The notes beneath the pieces are model-generated. The model did not search any database and had not been told where the DNA came from. It worked only from the letters and a program-made list of their open reading frames with translations. A stretch of DNA of 37,618 nt from Pelargonium nanum (lineage: Eukaryota; Streptophyta; Magnoliopsida; Geraniales; Geraniaceae), in the NCBI GenBank assembly GCA_036897485.1, contig JAYMTF010000387.1, positions 1 to 37,618 of the forward strand. Reading direction: 5' to 3'. Positions 1 to 11,639 of this stretch are shown here, piece by piece. Both the position numbers and the translations under genes were made by a program. Within the stretch, counting starts at the first letter, position 1. Every line of letters starts with the position of its first letter.

Positions 1-429
1 AATAGTATAATAACAAGTGACAAATAAAAACCAAATAATTATAATATAATAAATATAATATGGTAATTATGGACTCAAATTTGAATCCGTCAATGGAGAA
101 AATAAAGTTGAAAAAAACCTTTGCTTATATAGCTAACTAAAAAATTATAATATAACAAGTAGGGACTCAATTTGAGTCCCTTTAAAAAATCACTAAAAAG
201 AATCATTAAAATTATATTTAAGTTTTAAATCTCACAGGTCAAAATCAAAATCTTAAATCTTTTAGCATCACAAATATTGGATTTGAAATTCAATCACCAA
301 AACACAATGCAATCTGTTTAAATATCAAACTATAAAACTGCTTTTGTGATTTTCAAAACAAATAATGGGATACTTTTTTTTAGCACAAGAGAAATGATAT
401 ATTATTAAATATCATCCAGCAATACAAAA
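1..429. other. AT-rich intergenic DNA, no gene seen
   Basis: AT-rich sequence without a convincing reading frame. The only structure I see is a perfect 10-bp inverted repeat with a 1-nt centre at 161-181 (AGGGACTCAA, then its complement). It may be part of an old mobile element, but nothing else supports that. Confidence 0.5.
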
Positions 430-820
430 ATAATATCGAGACTTAACTAGAATATGGACCGCTCGATTTGCAGATCAACGAATAAGAACAGGACTCGAGT
501 TATCGATACTAAACATAACTGTCGAACATCATCAACTAACAAGTCAAATGCACTGTTATCCTTCCCTTCAACTTGCACCGCCTGCATCACACTCAACGAT
601 TCCGACTCAACAATCAAACCCTACCAAGTACCAACCCACTCCAACGCCGCACGAACTGCTAGCGCCTCCACTTCCCGAACCTCCAAAACTCCCCCCAACT
701 AACACGCCCACCCCCATACACTACACGCCACCACCTTCCTCTCTCACCAGCCACCCAGCCCACACCTCCCTTCCTCCTGGAAAACAACCCCGTCCACATT
801 CATTTTTAACCTCCCCCTGG
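430..820 (-). pseudogene. Broken RNase H-like (reverse-transcriptase-like) domain
   Basis: Read on the minus strand, this stretch resembles the plant RNase H-like domain found in non-LTR retroelements and their cellular relatives (RVT_3 type). Going downstream: a first strand with LKMNVDG (catalytic Asp, near 795-814), then EVEALAVRAALEW near 620-665 (catalytic Glu), then LIVESESLSVMQAV, and a C-terminal SANRAVHIL near 445-475. Stops and at least two frame changes interrupt it, so it cannot be expressed as one protein. At the third catalytic position, where the family usually has Asp (ESDS or EGDS), this copy reads ESES. The C-rich plus-strand frame here, which looks proline-rich, is its shadow. 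The source is most likely a LINE; a decayed host RNase H-domain gene is the alternative. Confidence 0.65.
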
Positions 821-1287
821 CGGTCTCCCCCACCGAGCCACCCCGCCACCACCCTCGTCCACATTCGATACTTAAATCTATTAATATCTTGACTAAATTA
901 ATTTTATTATTTAAATTTTAAAATATTACTTCTGCCGCAGCAGAATCTCAGAGCAAATAAAAACTACTCTGTTGGTCTCAAAATAGATAATGTTACAAAG
1001 CAGTCAACTTAATGTGGACTCCAATTACAGCATTTTTGGCATAGAAAAACTTCATAATTGTAACAGTTCAAAAGATGATGTGGATATTTCATCCTCCTCT
1101 AATGGGATCAACCAGTTAACATGTGATTCAAAAACAATCAGTTACACTTCAACTGTTCTCTTCTCTAACAGAAATCTCCTACTGCTTGCTACAAATCTTA
1201 AAACAAATTAGATGGAAAATCTTTTGATGCTCCCTCTTTTTATCTCCACACTAACTTGTCACATCCTCAAAGTGCCCACTTACTTCC
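821..1287. other. Downstream flank / probable 3' UTR of calreticulin gene
   Basis: No gene of its own is visible. The part nearest 1287 is probably the 3' UTR of the minus-strand calreticulin gene, whose stop codon is at 1288-1290. I could not place the polyadenylation site. Confidence 0.4.
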
Positions 1288-4200
1288 CTACAACTCATCC
1301 TGCAACCCAAACACACATCACAAGAGGTGATCACCAAATGAAACATCCATCAAGTTGATTTGCTTATATATATATATATATATATATATTGGATCAGCAA
1401 GAGAAACTTACATGTACATCATCGTCACTCTCATCTTTTGTGTCGGTATCAGTGTCTTCCGCATCTGCGTCTGCATCGGCATCATCTCCATCCTCAACAT
1501 CAGAATCAACAGGGTCATCCTTTGTCTCCTCAGCCTCTCTCGACTTCTCTGCCTCCTCAAATGCTGCCTTCTCAGCCTGCCATACCGAGAAAAATCCTAA
1601 TCAATATTAACCAAAAACAAAACGCGGAGACAAGACCTTCAAAGGGAAAAGTGGCATACATCCTTGTTCTTTCCCCATGTTTCTTCAGCCAAGTTCTTGG
1701 CATACTCAGGATCATCACAAATCAATACATTGTCAAACATGGTACCTGATTTCACCTGAAACATTCAACACTTGGCTTATTAGAAACTCAAACTGCAAAG
1801 ACAACATTACTTAACTAAGGAATCAGGAGATTACCTGCCACAATTCAATGCCAACATACTTCAACTTGGGGAAAACATAGATCTCAGGGTCATCCTTGAA
1901 ATCTGCAAATTATGATTGATAGATAGTTAGCAACCATAATAGATTGGTAACTAAACGAACTAGTTCACTGCAAAGTTCAGTGAAAAGTCAGATCTTGCAT
2001 AATATAGTAAAAGTACCTGGGTTGTCAATCATTGGTGCCTTCCACTTTCCCTGGTAGTTAGGGTTCTTAATTTTCTGTGAAGAAACATAACTTCATTACA
2101 AAAATGGGAAATGGGAAACCATAATAACAGGAAATGCACCAAGAATAAAATTTGACAAACCTTTTGCTTCCATGGGCCCTTGTACTCAGGGTTGGCAATG
2201 GTTGGGGCTGTCCATTCACCATCTTCCTCATCATCCCAATCCTCAGGCTTTTATTAAGTATAAAAATCAGTCACTAAGTGGTTCACATAACCAAGTTAAT
2301 TAAAGTTAAAAAAATTAAATAAAATTGAGAGGCCAAACCTTTTTGGCTTCAGTATCAGGAATCTCAGCTGGGATGTCATCATATCCCTACATAATGCAAA
2401 ATAGTCGGTCTAAATACACATTTCCAGACACTTAATCAAACAAACTTCAGTAGTAAGCCAATTCATAGTTCATACCTCTGGCTTCTTATCTTCAGGATCA
2501 GGAATGTACTCCTTGTCATCCCAGTCTTCTGGCTGTATAATTATGTAATTTTGGTCAATAGTGACATCCAATGCAAAATAATAAAATAAAAATAAAAAAG
2601 ATAGGGTGATGCAAAGAACCATGAGATAGCTCATGCACTGTTAATTACCTTTTTGGCCTCAGGATCTTTAATTTTCTTGGGTGGGAGAAGATCCCAGTCA
2701 GCGTAGAGACTACCAGTTTGTTTCTCCACATTGTCAATAAGGATGCTGTAGGTAGCATCAGGGCGAAGGATGAATGTATAAACATGAGTAAGTTGGTCAG
2801 TCTCACAGGGAACATCCTTCTTGATCAAGTGGTTTGTTTCATTGTAGTTCAGAATGGCATGCACTTTCTTGGTGCTGTAGCCACAAATATCTGGGCCAAA
2901 CATGATGCTGCAACCAACATGTAACAATTTTCAGGACAGACATACTTATACAGCATACTTAAACGCTTATAGGACATAATATTTCACCTGTATGGGGTAT
3001 CACCACCGAATTTTTTCTGGTCAACCTCACCACTGAGCAACTTCATGTACCCACCACCACAGTCAAGTTTCTGTTCATGTTTGACATCAAACTGGAAGAC
3101 TAGAGTCTTATCCTTGTTGCTGAATTCTGGGAACTCAGCCGAGATAGCATAGAATCTGTAGTCTTCACTTGTTTGTATACCTATTTTGGTACAACAAATT
3201 AAAAATTTTAGAAATGTGGGGATTGTGACCATCAATCAAAACAGAAATAAATTTTGTATGGTTCATCAGAATTTAGATGACGCAAAAAAGCTAATGCAAC
3301 AAGTTGAGGAGACACTAGAGTTGAAAGAGTACCTTTATCATTGGGATTTCCGTTCCATTTACCAGAGGTGTAGTTCCACTCTCCAGCCATGTTTTCATCT
3401 CTCTTCCAGTCAGATTTAACCCACCTGCTTTCCCATCCATCTACAATTTCCCAATGTGGAAACACATTAATACAATGCAAAGTAATAAAATAAGCATTAA
3501 GTAAAATTAGAAGACTCAGAAGTTAAATTGAGAATCAATTGAGCTCTTTTAACTACTCATCTTTTTTACTCCCCAGTATACTTCCCAGAAAAAAGGACTG
3601 ACAACTTTCTTTTCAACTGAGTATGAAAAGGGACTACCAGTTTCCTTGGAGTTAGAAACTTTTTCTGAATCTCTGGCTAAATATTTTTACTAGGCACAAT
3701 CGAAATTTAAATTGAGGACAAGAAAGATTCCAGCCACACTTAAGATTGACAAGTTTAAGAATTTATGAACACCACTTTCAGATTATATTCCTAACTACCT
3801 AACTAGTCAACATCACAAAATCAGAGTTGACAGACTATTGTGCAGAATATGCTGATGCCTGAAGACTAGTCAAACAAAACAAATAGAATCCAAGTAAATC
3901 TAACTGAGAATAGCATGTACGGAAATCGGCCACACTATTAATTGTACTCTACACTATTGTCTAATCAAAACCATCAGAATTGGTAGATCACTAGAAACAA
4001 AATTGGTTGATCACTAAACCTCTCCTCCTAAATACTATACAGAACTGTATAATCTCCATACTCGTCTGCTTACTAAAGACTTCCATAGAAAATCAAATAC
4101 ATGTTGCAGATCATAATCGGTAACACTAAATAACAACAGATCCACCAATCATAATCATATTTCAAGCATTACATATAATTCAACCAAAGTACTGATCCAA

Positions 4201-4534
4201 AATTAGATCAGATCGGGGCTCAAAAACAAGCTCGGCGCCAATCTTTCACACATCACACCAAAATTCAACACATTCAGTCAAAACCTACTGAAAATGCGAG
4301 CGAAATCCACAACACAGGCAATCGCAATACGATCCAAAGACAGGAAATGTGATCCAATAACGGAGCAAACGAAAATGAGCTGACAAATTCTGAATGAAAG
4401 ATTGAGAAAACAGTGTGCTGTGTGCACATACCTTCGAAGCGCTCTTCGAAGAAGACAGCAGCAGAGGCGATCGCGACTAGAGAGAGGAGGGTGAGAGGGA
4501 GGAGGAGATTAGGGTTTGGTCGCAGAGCAGCCAT
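1288..4534 (-). CDS. CRT: Calreticulin (ER Ca2+-binding lectin chaperone), 12 exons
   Basis: Calreticulin folds glycoproteins and buffers Ca2+ in the ER lumen. Exons (descending): 4534-4432, 3440-3333, 3180-2988, 2907-2649, 2532-2476, 2386-2339, 2247-2161, 2074-2017, 1902-1835, 1755-1660, 1576-1412, 1299-1288. They sum to 1254 nt, or 417 aa, normal for the family. Seen: a signal peptide of about 25 residues; the N-domain signature [16 protein letters not shown] (104-119); the second signature IMFGPDICG (136-144); sequons at N57 and N157; P-domain repeats of PEDWDD type (222-262) followed by GxWxxPxIxNPxY repeats (267-305); a very acidic, low-complexity C-tail; and HDEL at the end. The last exon supplies only Asp-Glu-Leu and the stop. 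The tail and HDEL fit the plant CRT1/CRT2 class rather than CRT3. The start codon is the one that opens the signal peptide. The first intron (3441-4431) is the longest. Confidence 0.96.
1365..1389. repeat. (TA)n microsatellite in calreticulin intron 11
   Basis: About 12 TA dinucleotides in the last intron of the calreticulin gene, close to the donor of exon 11 (in the intron just beyond 1412 on the minus strand). Probably length-variable. Confidence 0.9.
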
Positions 4535-4597
4535 AGCTCCAAGGAGAGAAGCGAAGTTTCTAGAGTGTAGAGTGAGATGTGAAGTGAGGTTTGGATA

Positions 4598-4604
4598 CTA
4601 TATA
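4598..4604 (-). promoter_or_regulatory. TATA box of calreticulin gene
   Basis: On the minus strand this reads TATATAG, inside CCAATATATAG, about 64 nt upstream of the calreticulin ATG at 4534. A CCAAT pentamer abuts it. Position and sequence fit a plant core TATA box; the transcription start is inferred to lie near 4565-4575. Confidence 0.6.
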
Positions 4605-4666
4605 TTGGTCTTCTTCATCGGTTTTTACGGTAATGTAAAATTTGGTCATTAACTCGGGTGAGTATC

Positions 4667-4674
4667 CCACGTGG
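4667..4674. promoter_or_regulatory. G-box palindrome CCACGTGG in calreticulin promoter
   Basis: A perfect CCACGTGG palindrome about 65 bp upstream of the TATA box. The CACGTG core is bound by plant bZIP and bHLH factors. A second CACGTG core sits at 4795-4800, in a CACGTGGC context like an ABA-response element. Seen by sequence only; use is inferred. Confidence 0.45.
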
Positions 4675-4738
4675 AGGGAGGGAGGTTATGTGGACGAATC
4701 GTACGTTGACATCTCAGAGCTGCTTGTCACGGAGCTGA

Positions 4739-4757
4739 CGTGGCGGGTCCGGATTGG
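4739..4757 (-). promoter_or_regulatory. ER-stress response element (ERSE), CCAAT-N9-CCACG
   Basis: The minus strand reads CCAATCCGGACCCGCCACG, an exact match to the ERSE consensus with the correct 9-nt spacer. It lies about 205 bp upstream of the calreticulin ATG and 135 bp upstream of the TATA box, in the orientation of the gene. The overlapping plus-strand TGACGTGG resembles sites bound by bZIP17/28/60-type factors. ERSEs drive the unfolded protein response, and calreticulin is a classic target, so the assignment fits the gene. NF-Y would bind the CCAAT half and an ER-stress bZIP the CCACG half. Confidence 0.75.
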
Positions 4758-4804
4758 AAAATACACGAAGCTAAGAGGTTTATTGCGAATTTAACACGTG
4801 GCAA

Positions 4805-6446
4805 GATCTGTTGTATATTACGAAATTGACCTCTGGGTGCAGCTGAGTTTTATGAGTTTAGCTAGAGCATCAAGTGGCAGGTTTAAAATGGTTCAGAGGT
4901 TTAGTAGTGCGGGCCCTACTTGGAGTAGCCAAAATATAGACCCACATTTTTCTAAACTTCTTAAAGTGACCCCAACAAAATAGTTTTCGTTTTCTTCAAC
5001 ACCCTGCAATTGCAAATGCAATAGGCTGTGTCTAATATCTAACCACACTTGATTTTTGGATTTTATTTTTAGTTTAATGCACTATATATTAAAAAAAATA
5101 GCAAAATGGTAAAACAAACTATCAGAATTTGACTATTTTTATCTCTAAATTTAGTTTATGCCGTATCAATTTAGTATTTTAATTATAAGTATTCGTCAAT
5201 TTCATTATGCCGTTATTTATTTTTGTTAATGGTGTTGACAATAATGCAAAGAGAAAAATATATTTACTAACTAATTTTTATTTTATTTAAATTAAAATGT
5301 ATACAATTATTTTGATACGAGAAAGTGTGTTCTCTTCCGTTTATTACACTTTTGTCGTGACTATGTAATTAATTTGAATTTATTTATTATCAATATCATG
5401 TCAACAAAATTGAAGAAAAATAATGACAATTAAACTAGTAAACTTCTAAAAAAACTATACTAGCACAAATCTATCTCAAAGAGTACAATATTGACATTTG
5501 AAATAATGTTGTATTCTTTCTTTCTTCAAATGTCAACACCCTCGGGTCTAAAACGATTTTAACAAATTTAAAATTTTAATAGGTAAATGTTGAAATTTAG
5601 CACATTGCAGAAGTCACGTCACATGTATTTTGTCAAGTTGAATTTTCAGTCCTAAACAAGTGAAATGATACGTTTCATTTTTTATGTTTCAAACTTACCA
5701 TAACGGTATCGCTTTGACCAAGCTGAAACTTGTAAAAACTTTTCCAATTCGACCTTAACTATAGCTTTTTTATTTAGAAAAGAAAGAGAAGTAAATGGGT
5801 TGGGCACTAACTCCATAGCAAAAGATAAGTTTGGTTATAGCTATAGAATTAAAAATGGGCCGGCAGTGGCATTCTATTGTTTATTCATTTCCTTTCTGCT
5901 TTGCATAACTTGTTCCCAATGCTGAATGTGGAAGCCAAGACAAATCAAAATCTATTTTCCAAGTTTCAGCCTGCCATTTCAAATTTCAATGCACTCCAAA
6001 TTTTCTTTTATTCACAAAAATTATAAACTATTTTAACAATAATAAGACACACAAATGGTTTCATGAACTATAAACATGCAACCACTAGAGTATCATTAGT
6101 TGATTGCTTGCATTACAAGAGTATCAACAGGATGTGATGTTATCATTAACTTGTGTGGGACAGTTTATTTTTGTAAAGCATGAGTTTTCAACCTAAAACC
6201 TCCATTTCATAATTTAGGAAGGAGTTGCTGCAAGTGCAAGACATGAGGTGCTGTGGAACAACTAATTTATTTGTAGTAAAATTAACAATTTGCGCAGGTT
6301 AAGATACAGCTCATTTGTTTTTTTTTTTTTTGCACATTCTACACATATACATGACAAGTGAGTGCATGATCAACATTACTTCTCCATCATTTCAGTGAAC
6401 ATATTTACCAGAATTAAACTCGCTGGTCTTCACGTAACGCGCATTT
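4805..6446. other. Intergenic region between calreticulin promoter and H+-PPase 3' end
   Basis: No gene is supported. It holds the distal calreticulin promoter on the left and the probable H+-PPase 3' UTR on the right (roughly 6250-6446). About 4855-4960 contains a motif (GAGCATCAAGTGGCAGG onward) loosely like ends of common plant MITEs, too weak to call. The rest is AT-rich. Confidence 0.4.
5491..5536. repeat. 12-bp perfect inverted repeat with 22-nt loop
   Basis: TTGACATTTGAA at 5491-5502 is the exact complement of TTCAAATGTCAA at 5525-5536. It could fold into a hairpin. No flanking duplication shows it is a mobile element, and no gene is attached. Confidence 0.6.
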
Positions 6447-9400
6447 TCAAAGCAGCTTGAACAGCAAGCCTCCATGAGCTGCAAAGAACGGAGCAAACAC
6501 CAATGACTCAACCGCCATGAGCTTGATGAGGATGTTCAGCGAAGGACCCGACGTGTCTTTCAGAGGATCCCCAATTGTGTCGCCAATTACAGCCGCCTTG
6601 TGCGGGTCTGATCCCTTCGGACCAAGTGATTTAGCATGTTCCGAAACACCAGCCTACAAGAAATTAAACCACATTAAACTCAACATTCACACTCCGACAT
6701 AAAAAAAGCTAGAGTGTAAATGACACAAGTGAATTACCTCTATGTACTTCTTCGCGTTATCCCACGCCCCACCTGTGTTTGAAGCCGAAATAGCAACCTA
6801 CACACAAGAAATCGAAACAATGACTAAAAGTCTAAAAACTAGACTACAATGAGAAGAAAACGGGTGTGCATATATACCTGCACACCAGAGACAAGCGAAC
6901 CGGCGAGGACTCCGGAGAGAGTTTCTACTCCAAATAAGGTTCCAGCGATAAGAGGAGTGAGCATAACCAAAGCACCCGGAGGGATCATCTCTCTAAGCGA
7001 AGCATCGGTTGAGATCTTGACACAGTTTGCATAATCTGGCTTCGCGGTCCCTTCCATTAGCCCCGGGATAGTGTTGAACTGTCTACGCACTTCTTCCACC
7101 ATTTTGAGAGCTGCACTTCCCACACTCTTCATTGTCATAGCCGAAAACCAGTAGGGAAGCATAGCCCCGACGAGCAACCCAATGAAAACCTTCGGGGTTA
7201 ACACGTCAACCGAGCTGATCCCGGCCCTGCTCACAAAGGCCCCGAAGAGGGCTAAAGAAACCAGAGCAGCTGATCCAATAGCAAAGCCCTGAATTGCAGT
7301 TTTTGCATTGGTTTAAGTCTTTTAAAACCATATATGTGCATAGCTAGCTCACAACAGATATGAAGAAACTAACAAGTACCTTGCCAATGGCAGCGGTGGT
7401 GTTCCCGGCGGCGTCTAAAGCATCTGTTCTCTCGCGAATCTTGTGGCTCATTCCGGCCATCTCTGCAATTCCTCCGGCGTTGTCACTTATGGGGCCATAA
7501 GCATCAATGGCGAGGCCAGTGGCGATAGTGCTCAGCATTCCCAAAGCCGACATTGCGATTCCATACATTGCAGCTAAGCTGAAGCTGACATAGATAGCAA
7601 CAGCTATGGCAAATATGGGAACAATAACAGACTTGTATCCTAGAGCCAACCCGAAAATCACATTCGTCGCAGCACCAGTCCTACAAGAATCTGCCACATC
7701 CTGGACCGGACTGCACAATTCGAACATAAGTATCAAAAGATGACAGTAAAGATACACAAATATTAGTACATCATATAATTTTAACTCACCTATACGCATT
7801 GCTGGTATAGTATTCTGTTATGTAACCTATAACGAGTCCAGCCCACAAGCCAATTGTAACACAGAAGAAAAGGTGCCTACAAAGAAGGTACTTGTTATAT
7901 ATTTGAATCAGTAACATGAAATGTGATGAAATTGGAGTTCTGGTGAGCAATAGTACCAGTTCTTTACGGCTTTTTCAGCCCCGAAACTGAAGAGAGTGAA
8001 CTCTGATGGTAAAGAAAAGAAGGTGACCATGCCAATCCCAGCAGTCATGAGGACTGTTGAGATAAGAAGCTGGCGCTTCAAGGACGGTTCGATTTCACTG
8101 ACTTCCTTGATCTCGAAAAGGTCAGTTGCGAAAAGCGTGGTGATCAAGCAAACCACAATCCCCATGGAGCTTATGATCAGAGGATAGGACATGGCAGTGA
8201 GGTTGTGAGTGATGCCAAAGGATGAGATTGATGCAACAAAGAGCGCCGCGCAAGTTGCTTCAGCATAAGATCCGAATAAGTCAGAGCCCATCCCAGCAAT
8301 GTCTCCAACATTGTCACCAACATTGTCTGCAATAACCTGCATACATATAGTACCATACCAGAAATTAGCATATGAGATCATAGTTCGGTTTGTAAACATG
8401 GATTCAATAAAAGAGAGTTACTGCTGGGTTTCTCGGATCATCTTCAGGGATGTTTCTTTCAACTTTTCCAACAAGGTCAGCACCAACATCAGCTGCTTTA
8501 GTGTATATACCTCCTCCAACTCTCCCAAAGAGTGCCATGGAAGATCCTCCAAGGCCATAACCAGTTATTGACTCATAAAGTCCCTCCCAGTCGTCCCCGT
8601 AGTAGAGTTTAAACACATTGATGGAAATGAATAGAACCAAAAGCCCATTAGCTGCAAGAAGGAATCCCATCACAGCACCGGAGCGAAAAGCTGTGATAAA
8701 GGCCTTGCCAACACCCTTTCTTGCTTCTAGAGTTGTTCTTGCATTGGCATAGGTTGCAATCTTCATCCCTAGAAACCCCGAGAGGACTGAAGTGAAACCA
8801 CCGAGCAAGAAGGCGATTGTGCTGAAGAAAGCATTGGCCAAGGCGGGTTTACAGAGGTTTCCCGGGTTGTATGTGCAAGGTTCGCTTTTGGTGCTGAATC
8901 CCTTAACTGAACCTAGGAAGAGGAAGATGATGGCACCGAAGACGCCCATGAAAATGCCTAGGTACTTGTACTCAGTGAACAGAAATGAGGTTGCCCCTAC
9001 AAACCATAGGTGAAATCAGATACTTAAGTTGCATAATTTTGTGATATTGATGATAAAAACAAAGAAGATTCTGCGCGTAAAATGTATGTACTTTTCAGAT
9101 GAATTTATCTAATCACAACCAACAATCTATTGAATATGGCACATATATGAAGGAAATAGATGAATATGCTGATAGTAGCATCATCTTGAAACTGAAAAAA
9201 ATGATTCTTTTATATATTAATAACCATACATGTATGTATACAAGAAGCTCAAATTGCATAGAGCTCATTAGTTCATAAAACAAATACAAGTCACTCTACA
9301 ACAGAATTGTGCTTGGCTATGACCAAGAAACTGAACACTGATAAAAAAAATCCAGAGTTTATCAGTGTTTATAAGAAGCAAGAAAAGAGAACAGAAAGGA

Positions 9401-9964
9401 AAGCAGAGTTTATAACATATGATAAGTCATCATAATAGAACAACAACAAAACATATTATTTTCCTAAGATGTAGACATGTTTAAAACCAGAGAGGAACAG
9501 ACAAGATCAAACATAATATATAATTCAGTTTTCTGTACAACAAAAAGAAAAAGAAAAGAACAAACTCAGCAATAGCATAGAGTTCATCACTATTAGACAC
9601 TCGTTTTCATATTGGCCCGACACAATGAACTCATCATCCTATAAACTATGTTCCATAGTACAAACAAAATAACTATGAATACCCATTTGTAGGGTCTAAA
9701 ACTTGGACACAATACAAATAAGAAAGATAGCTCACCAACAGAAATGGCATTTTGAATTTCAGCACACTTGATGACAGATTCAAGATTGTCAACACCCTCC
9801 TCTTCTTCTTCAATCAGCTTCTCAGTGTAGCCATTGTTGGCACCAGAGTCATCTGAAACCTTCACTCTTGAGACCAAGAACCACTGAAGCAAGGCAAACC
9901 CAATACCAATCAGAGCAGATGCTGGTATTAGAGCTTGTGTGAGGGTCTCACTCAACACACCCAT
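6447..9964 (-). CDS. AVP1: Pyrophosphate-energized vacuolar membrane proton pump (type I H+-PPase)
   Basis: Hydrolyses cytosolic pyrophosphate and pumps protons into the vacuole; a homodimeric membrane protein with about 16 helices. Exons (descending): 9964-9736, 8996-8422, 8336-7957, 7876-7790, 7710-7380, 7288-6878, 6797-6738, 6653-6447; 2280 nt, 759 aa, close to the usual 760-770. The N-terminal helix begins at the start codon ([20 protein letters not shown]). Catalytic acidic motifs are present: [11 protein letters not shown] (246-256, with D246, D250 and K254) and [12 protein letters not shown] (272-283). [10 protein letters not shown] (526-535) has Ala where K+-independent enzymes carry Lys, so this is the K+-dependent, vacuolar type. 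The C-terminus ends GGLLFKLL, typical of plant H+-PPases. Intron 1 is the longest at 739 nt. No frame damage seen. Confidence 0.97.
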
Positions 9965-11630
9965 TTCAACAAACCCAAACTAGTTCTTGTGTTCTTGATC
10001 ACTTCTTCTTCTATTTAGCAGCTTCAGCAAAAGAAAAATAGAAAGTGGGATCTTTATGTGGATATATGTGAAGTGAAAGTGAGAGAGATTCTGATTAAAG
10101 AGCCTGCATGGGCATTGGAGTATATGCAAAACTGGTTGGTTTGATTGACAGATGGGAGGGAGATTCTGTAACCTTGAAGAAAGGCCAGTTGGTTTGATTA
10201 ATAGATACAGGTCTTTGTCTCTTTAAACAAGATTTTTTTCTTTTGTATATGCAATGCAGTGGGCTCTGTAGTAATTTAAAGTTGCTTGTTTGAACACACT
10301 TTTGTTGTTGGTGTAGGTAGGCAGATTTTGGATAGAGTTTTTGGCCAAACCAGCATTACCATGCAAAAGATAAACATTGAAAAAAAGTTACTAGTATTTA
10401 TGTTAACAACTCCCACTTGTGATTTGATCAAGATAATGATTATGAGTTAGGTTAAAATGTCTCTGCACCTTTTTGTCCTTGATGTTAAACATAAGCAGTG
10501 AAGTTGCTATTTCCTATTTCTAATTAACAGAATCACATGTTAACACAAATAGTTTTCACTTTTTACCATATATATATATATATCCTTACATATGTATTTC
10601 GATACAAGTAACGCTATTCGTCCCAAAAATTGTATAAAATATTTTGTGCAACTTTTGATATGAATAACATAGGTTGAAATGAATACATAGTTTATTCATT
10701 GATTTTAACTCTCTTTTTTCCCAATATATGTTTGAAAGTTTCTATGGGTGAGGGTGGTTTTTTTTTTCTCTCTGTTGAATTAAAAAATTTAATCTGTCAA
10801 AAAAAAAAATTTAAAAGTCTAAGTCATAACTTGGCTATCAAGGTAATCACCACCCAACTAGCAATATGAATATTTACTAATTCTATCAACCATGCCCAAA
10901 TCAGGATTCAACTATTGTGAAATAAAAATTCCACTTTTGTTTAATTAATCAATAATTTTATATAGATGAGCAAGACCATTCTTATTTTTCCTCTCATCAG
11001 GTTATTGAAAATAAAAATGGCAAGACCTTGACCCTCTGATTTGTGAGTTTGTGGTGGAGTGATGGACCATCCTTTGTAATTCAAAACCAGTGGCAAAAAT
11101 ATAAAGAAATAAAAGGAAAATTCATGGAAGGTGGTGAAACAGAGAAACAATGGATCCAATGCAGTTCACAGAGTCAAATTAAAACCTTGAACTGGCACTT
11201 TATTCTTTATTAATTTTAACCTTGAAGAAGAAAACTCTGGTATTTATAAGGTCAACTAAGCTTTTACAATTACAGATATGAACATAACACAAATATTATT
11301 ATCTTTAATGTTGGAAGAAGAAACAGAATCACTTTTCTCAGTGGTCTTTCTCTTAAACACGAAGTAATGAACCACAAATCCACAATATAATTAAATTATC
11401 TATCATTAATCAAGATAACATCGACACGCCATCTTCTATTCTTCTTTTACACGCTTAGATTTGTATCTACTAATTCCACATGTATTACTTTGATTAAAAT
11501 AACTGGTACAAGTAACATATATAATTAAACAAAGACTAGTTGAATATCAATGAGCCTCAATAGTTGCTGATAAAAGCTGAGTCTGTAAACCACAAACTAG
11601 AGTGCATACATACAAATTCTTGAGCTCATT
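9965..11630. other. H+-PPase 5' region and gene-free intergenic DNA
   Basis: About 9965-10110 is probably the 5' UTR and core promoter of the minus-strand H+-PPase. Beyond that I see AT-rich DNA with a short (TA)n run at about 10568-10582 and A/T homopolymer runs near 10760 and 10800. No reading frame with family resemblance was found. Confidence 0.4.
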
Positions 11631-11639
11631 TTAGGCATG

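Noticed and set aside
548..892. Proline-rich plus-strand reading frame of 114 codons
   Set aside because: It is the antisense shadow of the RNase H-like relic on the minus strand; the C-rich composition comes from Gly-rich codons on the other strand.
1389..1610. Serine-rich plus-strand frame
   Set aside because: Antisense of the Asp/Glu-rich calreticulin C-tail in exon 11.
6517..8187. Plus-strand frames across the H+-PPase exons
   Set aside because: All overlap validated minus-strand H+-PPase exons and are shadows.
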